Virus record (IMG/VR): IMGVR_UViG_3300045740_000152 | Span: 1-26,068 of that record | Strand: one strand, 5' to 3' | DNA: 26,068 nt | DNA from: a virus | Made by a program: the position numbers and the translations under genes | Notes under the pieces: model-generated | Seen by the model: only the letters and a program-made list of their open reading frames with translations | Database searches by the model: none | What the model was told of the DNA's origin: nothing | Shown here: piece after piece, positions 19,988-26,068 of the stretch | Layout of the letters: every line of letters begins with the position of its first letter | Position numbering within the stretch: the stretch's first letter is position 1

Positions 19988-20971
19988 TCAGTCCATTACC
20001 AGGAGTTTCTGGCGGAACACACCGGGATTGCGCTGAGCCTGTGACAGGTAACGCCAAGCATTTGCAGGATCGCGTTCAGCCACATTGCCAAAGTTATCCC
20101 AGAAGTTCTGAGAGTCCATATCAAACTGCGGGCTTGGAGGAACTGGCATACTGGCTCGCTCCAGGGAAGGAGAATAGTATTCCTGTTCTGGATAAGCTTG
20201 CTGCTGCTCTTCATAACCATAGCCGTAAGCAGGTTGTTCATCCTGCACTGGGTATGGACCGTTTTCACCAAAGAACTCACAGGTGTAGTCAGCCAGTACG
20301 TCAGGATCGGTCAGGATCTTTTCGTAAGCTTGATGTTCTTGTGCAAGTTCTTCCAGGAGTTGAACAGCTTCAGTCAACTGTTCGTAACGAGCAATCAGTG
20401 CATCTTCAACAGTGCACGCATAGTCATTCAGAACAGCAGGAGCATCGGCACCAAAGTGGTCAATGACCTCAAGACTTTGAGGACTTACCCCGTTTGCTAG
20501 AAGTTGTTGTGTTGTTATTTCCTGCGATGTTTGGGAAAAGCTGGGCGAGTAACCCTGGCTGGACGGATAAATCGGGGCTGCCGAATTGTTGCTGAACAGT
20601 CCGGTCTGTTGGGAACTGAAGCTGGCCGGGTCGATTCCTTGTGTCGCTGCGGACTGTTGACCCTGGAACGGGAATTGAACTGGTGAACTCAGGAGCGACA
20701 CTACCCGGTTGAATGCCTCCTTGTACGGGTTCTCCGCTGAAGGTTGGGACGGCTGGTACGACTGGATAGGGGCGTAAGGTGCCGCCGAGATCTGTGCCTG
20801 CATCTGGGGTGCCGGCGCCTGGGCTGCTTGGTAAGGTGCCACCCACTGGCTGGTTGTTGCTACCGGAGCTTGCGCTGCCGTCTGTTGTGCTACCGGCGCC
20901 GCGTAGCTGCTCGGCGGGGTCGAATACTGTTGGGGTACCGATTGGATCGGCGCTGCGGTATCGGCCTGCAT
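19988..20971 (-). CDS. Probable capsid scaffold, overlapping the portal gene
   Basis: A 327-residue protein. Residues 1-160 are Pro/Gln/Ala/Ser-rich and probably disordered; 186-222 form an acidic helix (EDALIARYEQLTEAVQLLEE); 240-265 is Tyr/Gln/Glu-rich; and the C-terminus (SQNFWDNFGNVAERDPANAW to FRQKLLVMD) is helical and ends in charged residues. Acidic helix plus disordered arms, directly after the portal, is typical of scaffolds, whose C-terminus often binds capsid protein; no sequence family was recognised. AGAGGTAA (20975-20982) stands three bases before the ATG and supports the start, so its first 167 codons overlap the end of the portal gene in another frame. Confidence 0.72.
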   Translation of the reverse strand: MQADTAAPIQSVPQQYSTPPSSYAAPVAQQTAAQAPVATTSQWVAPYQAAQAPAPQMQAQISAAPYAPIQSYQPSQPSAENPYKEAFNRVVSLLSSPVQFPFQGQQSAATQGIDPASFSSQQTGLFSNNSAAPIYPSSQGYSPSFSQTSQEITTQQLLANGVSPQSLEVIDHFGADAPAVLNDYACTVEDALIARYEQLTEAVQLLEELAQEHQAYEKILTDPDVLADYTCEFFGENGPYPVQDEQPAYGYGYEEQQQAYPEQEYYSPSLERASMPVPPSPQFDMDSQNFWDNFGNVAERDPANAWRYLSQAQRNPGVFRQKLLVMD

Positions 20972-22703
20972 AAGTTACCTCTTTCTGGAGACTTTCGAGT
21001 GTTCTGTAAAGGAATGGCGTCAGATCAAGACGCGGATCAGCTGCCAGGGGGAGATCTGGGCGCTGGGGATGAGGTGTGCGCATCTCTTGATTAATGAGAT
21101 CAAGGAATGATGCATACGCTCGTTGCACTTGGCCGACCATCCGGAATGGATAACCAGAGAGCATTTCTGCAACCTCGTCATCCGTTTTGGATGGGAACAA
21201 GTACTTAAGTGCCTCAATACTATCAACACCCAATTCTTGTAGGTTACGGGTAAAGATAGATTGGTTAACTTTGTCCTGAGGAGTGTCTTCATAGACAGGA
21301 CCCATCCAGCGCCAAAGCACTGTACGGTCACCATCTGGAGCAAGACCAATTACACCATCAGGAATCTCTTTGGTTTCAAAAGCTTTGTCTAAAGCTTTAT
21401 CTAAACCTTTCTCATACTTTTCTTTTGCTTTGCGGTGCTTTTCTAGTGCTGCTTCATCTGCATTCTCAGGCAATATCGGATATGTTAACCCGGATGCAAC
21501 TGCTAATGATTTACGGAAGAGTTGTTCTTCCTGGTAGATCATCAGCTCAAAGCAACGACAAATGCCGTAGGTGTAAAGCTGCAGACACTTCTTCTTTGCT
21601 GTGGCGCTAACGCGTCCATAAGCAGACTTAATTTCTGTAGCAGTAACGTTGGTAATTGAAAGGTCATCAATACCACCAAGCGCCAAGCGAATTTCAGAAC
21701 GCAGCTGATCCACATAACGGGACTGGTCTGTGCTGATAGCGTTAGGCGTAATGAAACCAACGCGATCTGTTGGCTCCAGGTTGGCAATCACCCTTGGTAC
21801 ACGAAGGCCGCCACCAGGGAGTCCGATGTACCCGGCTTGCTGCCGCTCAGTTGGATCTTGTTTAAAGGTCGAACTGGATAAGGAGAACTCAGATTGGAAA
21901 CCAGATTGGCTTGCAATACTTGGACGTTGAACAGCACCATCACGTGCTGTTTCAACAATGTCATGTTTTGGACGAGACGACAGCAGTGTTGGATTACCAA
22001 AGAACGACAGGTTTGCCCTGATGTTCTTTACCATCTCATCGTGAGCAATAATCTGATTGGCTAGCCATTCAAATTCACCGCTACCATCAGTACCAAAAGC
22101 ATCGGGATTATTAAGAACCTCTACGCAAGGAATAAAGCCAAGGGTATTTTCAAGTACCTTATTATCGTTAAAGTTAAGTGTTGCCTCCAGGGAATCAAAC
22201 GATAATTCTTGTTCGCTGTGGAGTTCGTGAATCTCACTTGGCGTGATACGCAGCCGCACATAACGCTTATCAGTAACAAGGCCCACGCCACCAAAGCCAC
22301 GGCTGGATTTAACCTTGTATGCGTAGATAATGATGACCTCTTCTAGATCACCGTCTGGGGAATAATACGTACGGTAAGCATCTTTATCAAACCAATACAA
22401 ACGATATGTTTTCTTTGTTGGCCTGATATAAAACAGTCCTTTACCGTAAGATAAGAACCGATCCCAAATAGAATCCAATCGTGCATCTAAACGATTGAAT
22501 TTAATAACTTGTTGGATAAAATCAAAACGCTGTGTTCCAAAATTATCTTGGTTGGGATAGAACTCAACGCCCTGCCGGATCCCAAACATTTTCATTTGGG
22601 AAAGATGGGCATTAATGAGCATCGTGTCTGCTGTGCCCGTGGACTCACGGTTCACAACAGCTTTGAGCATTCCTTCTAAAATGGAGTGGCTCTGGGTGCT
22701 CAT
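20469..22703 (-). CDS. Portal protein with long overlapping C-terminal tail
   Basis: A 744-residue protein. The N-terminal region (FDFIQQVIKFNRLDARLDSI, then FLSYGKGLFYIRP, then a beta-rich wing to about 210) and the helical region after 330 (SRYVDQLRSEIRLALGG, TATEIKSAYGRVSATAKKK) have the layout of SPP1-type portals: twelve subunits form the DNA channel at one capsid vertex and bind terminase. The core ends near 575. The last 167 residues are Gly/Ser/Pro/Thr-rich, finish with basic SSKRGKSSKS, and are read from DNA that also encodes the scaffold start. No Shine-Dalgarno is seen. The gene follows the AbrB-like protein and terminase, a standard packaging order. Confidence 0.88.
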   Translation of the reverse strand: MSTQSHSILEGMLKAVVNRESTGTADTMLINAHLSQMKMFGIRQGVEFYPNQDNFGTQRFDFIQQVIKFNRLDARLDSIWDRFLSYGKGLFYIRPTKKTYRLYWFDKDAYRTYYSPDGDLEEVIIIYAYKVKSSRGFGGVGLVTDKRYVRLRITPSEIHELHSEQELSFDSLEATLNFNDNKVLENTLGFIPCVEVLNNPDAFGTDGSGEFEWLANQIIAHDEMVKNIRANLSFFGNPTLLSSRPKHDIVETARDGAVQRPSIASQSGFQSEFSLSSSTFKQDPTERQQAGYIGLPGGGLRVPRVIANLEPTDRVGFITPNAISTDQSRYVDQLRSEIRLALGGIDDLSITNVTATEIKSAYGRVSATAKKKCLQLYTYGICRCFELMIYQEEQLFRKSLAVASGLTYPILPENADEAALEKHRKAKEKYEKGLDKALDKAFETKEIPDGVIGLAPDGDRTVLWRWMGPVYEDTPQDKVNQSIFTRNLQELGVDSIEALKYLFPSKTDDEVAEMLSGYPFRMVGQVQRAYASFLDLINQEMRTPHPQRPDLPLAADPRLDLTPFLYRTLESLQKEVTYAGRYRSADPIGTPTVFDPAEQLRGAGSTTDGSASSGSNNQPVGGTLPSSPGAGTPDAGTDLGGTLRPYPVVPAVPTFSGEPVQGGIQPGSVAPEFTSSIPVPGSTVRSDTRNRPGQLQFPTDRTVQQQFGSPDLSVQPGLLAQLFPNIAGNNNTTTSSKRGKSSKS

Positions 22704-22719
22704 AGTGGAAAAAAATTAA

Positions 22720-22905
22720 TTAGTTGTCTTCAATCTCGTAACCAGTCTGCAGGCGCCGTAAAGTAATTACGTCATCCTCTACCTCAATATCAAACTCAGT
22801 TCCTGGTTGGAGCGCCATGTCGTGACACAGCTCATCAGGTAAAGGAATGATAGCTGAACCGTAAGCATCTTGCTCAAGTTCAACAACAAAGTAACCGGTG
22901 CTCAT
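22720..22905 (-). CDS. AbrB/MazE-like small protein
   Basis: A 61-residue protein starting MSTGYFVVELEQDAYGSAII. The middle and end (IIPLPDELCHDMALQPGTEF, then DIEVEDDVITLRRL) reproduce the swapped-hairpin AbrB/SpoVT signature I-P-L-P-x-E-[LI]...L-x-x-G-[DT]-x-[FV]-x-[VI]-E...I-x-L-[RT]. Such proteins are dimeric DNA-binding regulators or antitoxins. It sits alone between terminase and portal with no toxin partner, so it may control late transcription, bind DNA during packaging, or be a domain recruited for another use. No Shine-Dalgarno precedes the ATG, and the acidic surface (many Asp/Glu) is unusual for a DNA binder. Confidence 0.75.
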   Translation of the reverse strand: MSTGYFVVELEQDAYGSAIIPLPDELCHDMALQPGTEFDIEVEDDVITLRRLQTGYEIEDN

Positions 22906-22945
22906 TTGGACGTAGTATCAGTCTAATTCCGACAATACTCTAACC

Positions 22946-24469
22946 TTAATATTCCAACTCCAACTTGCCCCGTGTCATCAGGCCATTACAGAGCCAGACC
23001 ATTGCGTCAACACAATCGTCATGGGAACTAACGCCAAAGTTAATGATCTCATCATGAAGCGCTTGGAATTTACGGTACTTGTTGAAGAAGATCTTGCGCT
23101 GCTCAAACAGACCCATGATGCCTCTGAAGCGTGCCAGTTTGTCGCCACGAAAACCTTTGACTGGATGCCAGATCATGTTGTAAAGACCGTGCTCTCCTAA
23201 ACAGATCCGTTTGAAGTCTGCCTCCAGAGATGCTTGGTATGCCACAGCTTCTGACCAAATATCCACATTGGATCCAGTGGGGAAATATTTGTCACCATCT
23301 TTATAAACAATTCCCCATTCATACATCATTTCCATCATTGCCTCTAGCTTCTCCAGGTTGCCCATCAACCGGAGACGCTTGGTGTCAATGATGTAGATCT
23401 TGTCCCCAACCCTACCACCTAGTACAAATACACTATAGTCATTACGCTCACGGACACCAGCCGACAGGTCAACACCAACACCCAATGTGTCGAACTCCGT
23501 TGGAATCTTGCTTTTGATCAGCAGTTCAGGAGAAACCGATAACTCACTGGTTTGAATAATTTGGTTTTGATACTGAAAGCTAAAACTGATTGGAGCCTGG
23601 CGCTTACGGTCTTGCAAGTATTCCAATGACCACATCTCAGGCCAGTAGGATTTATCATCACCGTTCTCATCAACTGTGATGGCAGACTGAACAATCTGCA
23701 CCCAATCATTAGCTGGAGTAAATGTTGTGTTGTGAATATCGTCGTGACGGAATCTGGTACCTAGGCAGATAGCCCGAGCACCTTCAAACATGGTAGGAAC
23801 AATAACTGAGTTCCAGTTATCTTCCATAGCAGCACGAATATCTTTGTTCTTAATATCGTCTGCACTCTTGATAGCGTCATCAATAATACAAAGGTGCGAA
23901 CGTTTCGAGGTCACAGCACCTTTCAAACCTGCACAACAAACAGTAAATTCTTCTTCACCGGTCGATCTAATACCTGCAAACTTCCAATCAATACTCCAGT
24001 ATTCATTGGAGTTAATCCCTTTGGCAATCTTAACCATTGGGAAGATTTCTTTGTAATGTTTATTCTCTTCAATGATCCGTTTAATAGCGGCACTCTTGGG
24101 GCGTGCAACATCAACGGTATAAGAAATATACAGAATCTTTAGCGGTTTCTTATGCAAGGCATGAATGCCAATAGACCACGCTGTAAACAAACCAAGTACT
24201 GTAGATTTTGCTGAGCCCCGTGGCGCCAGGATGTCAACATTTGGGCCAGCAATACCAATTAAACACTCAGAGTCATTGCCTGTGCAGAGATGCTCATGCC
24301 ATAAACGCATGTGTGTAGCTGGTGGTTTCTCACCAACCACATCACAGAAATAAGAAAAATCTACCCGAGCCCGTTCAATATCAATGTCACTGGTCTTCTT
24401 AACAACTTGCTGCTTTGCACCGGCACGGGCAGTTCGCCTGTAAACAGCATAAAGGGATGTGTTCGCCAT
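22946..24469 (-). CDS. terL: Terminase large subunit
   Basis: A 507-residue packaging motor. The ATPase domain has a Walker A motif APRGSAKST (82-90), Walker B CIIDD (194-198) and the coupling motif LGTRF (236-240). The C-terminal RNase H-like nuclease has its acidic residues in VGVDLSAG (Asp334), WSEAVA (Glu407) and SSHDDCVDAM (Asp484/485/488), with RGDKLARF between. Length and motif order are complete. It cuts concatemeric DNA and drives it through the portal. The start at 24469 has GGGTAAGGGG just before it. It lies 23 bases after the probable small subunit. It encodes no intein or intron, and nothing in it looks broken. Confidence 0.95.
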   Translation of the reverse strand: MANTSLYAVYRRTARAGAKQQVVKKTSDIDIERARVDFSYFCDVVGEKPPATHMRLWHEHLCTGNDSECLIGIAGPNVDILAPRGSAKSTVLGLFTAWSIGIHALHKKPLKILYISYTVDVARPKSAAIKRIIEENKHYKEIFPMVKIAKGINSNEYWSIDWKFAGIRSTGEEEFTVCCAGLKGAVTSKRSHLCIIDDAIKSADDIKNKDIRAAMEDNWNSVIVPTMFEGARAICLGTRFRHDDIHNTTFTPANDWVQIVQSAITVDENGDDKSYWPEMWSLEYLQDRKRQAPISFSFQYQNQIIQTSELSVSPELLIKSKIPTEFDTLGVGVDLSAGVRERNDYSVFVLGGRVGDKIYIIDTKRLRLMGNLEKLEAMMEMMYEWGIVYKDGDKYFPTGSNVDIWSEAVAYQASLEADFKRICLGEHGLYNMIWHPVKGFRGDKLARFRGIMGLFEQRKIFFNKYRKFQALHDEIINFGVSSHDDCVDAMVWLCNGLMTRGKLELEY

Positions 24470-24492
24470 CCCCTTACCCTAACTCCCTACAC

Positions 24493-24978
24493 TCAGGATT
24501 CTTCTGCCAGAATTTTTGTCCACACTGCCATGACAGCATCCTGGAGGGGACCTTCAATAGGATCATCTTTAAAGATTAAAACAATCTCGCGCAAAGCTCG
24601 ATCAGCGCCAGCGAGGATTAAACCTTGTTTATCACCAACATAACGTTCATCTTGAATCTGTTTGATGGCGCCACGCAGTTCTTTCTGGAGCATGGCAATA
24701 CGGGCAGTGCCATTGTCTTGTTTCACCATGCCTAAATCAATGGCTTGACGTAGTTTCTCAACGTCTTCCCGCATACTGCCCACTTCAATCTCCAGGATCT
24801 GCTGAAGATTTGTTTTCTTAAATGTGGACTGTTGCCATTGATCACATTCAACAATGCTACCTGTATACCCAAGAAAGCGGGCATACAGGTACATCTGAAT
24901 GGGAGAACTATGTTTTTTGCAGAATGTAAGGAACGCTTCTTTCTCGTTAGGACTTAAAGTTTCTAGCCAATCAATCAT
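24493..24978 (-). CDS. Probable terminase small subunit
   Basis: A 161-residue helical protein directly ahead of the large subunit, in the position and size range of small terminases, which recognise phage DNA and start packaging. The N-terminal part (SPNEKEAFLTFCKKHSSPIQ, YLYARFLGY, then VECDQWQQSTF) could be a helix-turn-helix-like DNA-binding region. Residues about 75-125 form an oligomerising coiled coil (IEVGSMREDVEKLRQAIDLG, IAMLQKELRGAIKQIQDE), and the C-terminus (DAVMAVWTKILAEES) would contact the large subunit. The assignment comes from position and architecture, not from a sequence family. The ATG overlaps the preceding stop (ATGA). Confidence 0.72.
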   Translation of the reverse strand: MIDWLETLSPNEKEAFLTFCKKHSSPIQMYLYARFLGYTGSIVECDQWQQSTFKKTNLQQILEIEVGSMREDVEKLRQAIDLGMVKQDNGTARIAMLQKELRGAIKQIQDERYVGDKQGLILAGADRALREIVLIFKDDPIEGPLQDAVMAVWTKILAEES

Positions 24979-26068
24979 GCACGGAATGCAGCACGAGATT
25001 GAGCATAGTCCTTCTCCTCTCTATAACGACGATAGAGTTCTTGCTGCAATTCAGTTTCTCGTTGCTGGCGACCAGATTCACCAAGCGTTAAGCGCTCTTG
25101 CTCACCAGTTAAACCAATCTGGCGTTCCTGACCTGCAAGCAGTTCTGATTGAGTTCTGCGTTGCTGTTCACCTGTTGTTTCAACAGTACGACGCTCTTGT
25201 TCGCCAGTGGTTTCAACTGTGCGGCGTTCTTCTGTACCGCGCAGACCGATCTGGCGTTCTTCTCCAGCAAGACGTTCAGCTTGAGTCAGACGCTCTTGCT
25301 CACCGGTTAAACCGATCTGACGTTCTTGGCCAGCAAGGAGATCGGCTTGAGTCAGTCGTTGCTGAGCGCCAGTAGCAGCAATGCCTAAGCGTTCTTGTTC
25401 ACCGCGAATAGCAGCAGTTAAACGCTCTTCCGTTCCACTAAGACCAATCTGTTCTTCTGCGCTTTCAGATGCAACTTTTTGAGTTTCAATCTGTCCACGA
25501 GCAGATTCAGTAGAAGCAAACTTAGTTGCGCCAGCAGATTCGCTAGCTGCAAACTTAGTTGCTTCTGCCTGTGCTAAAGCCCCTTGTAAACCAAACTCAG
25601 CAATCTTTTCATTAGAAAGGTTTTCTAAGATCTGTTGATCAAGGCCATATTGTGCATCAAGTTCGTTAAACGTCTCAGCTTGAGAGGCACCCAACACATC
25701 CATGACGCTGCCAAGAACACTTGTCAGATCCGGTAAATCTGTGACTCCTTTACCTTTACCTTTGCTTTTACCTTTATTAGAACCAGAAGAACCTTTTCCT
25801 TTGCTTTGTACGTTTGTTCCCTGTGCTTTCTGACTCTGTGCTTTTGGCACTTGGTTCTTTTGTGATTGTGCTTTCTGCGCCTGTGCTTTTGATTTAGCTA
25901 CTTCAGCTTTGTTGGGTTGCCTTTTTTGAGGTTGGGCGCCAGCAGATTTTTTAGCTTGTGATTGTGCCGCTGGTGCTGGTGATCTCTTGGCTTGTGCCTG
26001 AGCTGCGTTAGTTTTCTTGGCAAATGTTTGCGCAAATTTCTGTGCTTGCGCTTTTGGAGCGGGAGCAG
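24975..26068 (-). CDS. Long 11-residue-repeat protein, N-terminus beyond right edge
   Basis: The frame is open without a stop from 24975 to the window edge (at least 364 codons). A GTG at 25850 is in frame, but the same Ala/Gln/Lys-rich composition continues upstream of it (KAQAQKAQSQK, AQAQAKRSPAPAAQSQAKK), so the real start lies outside. The order is: an Ala/Gln/Lys/Pro-rich basic arm; a Gly/Lys/Ser-rich hinge (GKSKGKGKG); a short globular part (DLPDLTSVLGSVMDVLGASQ); then 17 gapless 11-residue repeats and a helix ending SRAAFRA. Such an array should form a long right-handed helical rod. Position ahead of the terminase genes suggests a virion, internal or DNA-binding role. Function unknown. 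Confidence 0.8.
   Translation of the reverse strand, partial: APAPKAQAQKFAQTFAKKTNAAQAQAKRSPAPAAQSQAKKSAGAQPQKRQPNKAEVAKSKAQAQKAQSQKNQVPKAQSQKAQGTNVQSKGKGSSGSNKGKSKGKGKGVTDLPDLTSVLGSVMDVLGASQAETFNELDAQYGLDQQILENLSNEKIAEFGLQGALAQAEATKFAASESAGATKFASTESARGQIETQKVASESAEEQIGLSGTEERLTAAIRGEQERLGIAATGAQQRLTQADLLAGQERQIGLTGEQERLTQAERLAGEERQIGLRGTEERRTVETTGEQERRTVETTGEQQRRTQSELLAGQERQIGLTGEQERLTLGESGRQQRETELQQELYRRYREEKDYAQSRAAFRA
25002..25562 (-). repeat. Array of seventeen 33-base (11-residue) repeats
   Basis: The coding sequence divides without gaps into 17 units of 11 codons, for example ATKFAASESAG, GQERQIGLTGE (twice), QERLTQAERLA, EERRTVETTGE and QERRTVETTGE. A larger segment of about three units centred on GQERQIGLTGE occurs twice with silent differences, which shows duplication followed by selection on the protein. 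Confidence 0.88.

Noticed and set aside
20744-21094. Plus-strand frame across the portal/scaffold overlap
   Set aside because: Two minus-strand frames already explain the composition; the translation is Arg/Leu/Cys-rich shadow with no start signal.
24899-25375. Plus-strand frame within the 11-residue-repeat gene
   Set aside because: It mirrors the repeat on the opposite strand; its periodicity comes from the minus-strand repeats.
1-26068. tRNA genes, CRISPR arrays, insertion sequences, integrase or attachment sites, photosynthesis or other metabolic genes
   Set aside because: Looked for on both strands and not seen; the window consists of virion, packaging and cell-wall genes plus one homing endonuclease.

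Overview
The window is a late-gene (virion assembly) module of a tailed double-stranded DNA phage. All but one of the roughly 34 genes lie on the minus strand, so the module reads from right to left. Packing is tight, with many ATGA, TGATG or TAATG junctions, and no stretch longer than about 135 bases lacks a gene. I see no tRNA, rRNA, CRISPR array, insertion sequence or bacterial metabolic gene. Several small proteins (the GIY-YIG/NUMOD3 enzyme, the KPGQWSARKAQ protein, the tail-fibre modules) resemble families I associate with phages of cyanobacteria. A cyanophage or a related uncultured aquatic phage is my best guess, but nothing here proves the host.

Packaging and head (26068 to 16383). 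A protein with a gapless 11-residue repeat array, open at the right edge, is followed by a probable small terminase subunit, the large terminase, a tiny AbrB-like protein, the portal, and a Pro/Gln-rich probable scaffold whose first 503 bases overlap the end of the portal gene in another frame. A strong intrinsic terminator follows. Next come two small proteins and a HExxH metallopeptidase, which is a candidate head-maturation protease. A consensus extended -10 promoter with a structured leader then precedes the probable major capsid protein, followed by an abundant virion protein with a perfect Shine-Dalgarno site.

Middle (16322 to 11078). This holds a helix-hairpin-helix protein, a GIY-YIG homing endonuclease, a possible connector protein, and two adjacent cell-wall enzymes: a lambda-R-type GH104 transglycosylase and an unusually ordered M23 peptidase, which share a C-terminal tag. 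Several small proteins follow, one with a cysteine pattern like high-potential iron-sulfur proteins, then a structural protein.

Tail and adsorption (11085 to 1). A 790-residue virion protein carries a SWIM-like CxC...CxH motif and three copies of a beta module. After it come many beta-rich fibre or decoration proteins built from shared repeats, a tail-assembly chaperone-like protein, and an 874-residue fibre with a C-terminal S74 self-cleaving chaperone. At the left edge a second fibre begins with the same N-terminal module. The single plus-strand gene (8043-8291, a hydrophobic helix plus coiled coil) sits in a divergent promoter region inside this block. I recognise no tape-measure, sheath or tube gene, so tail type is undecided.
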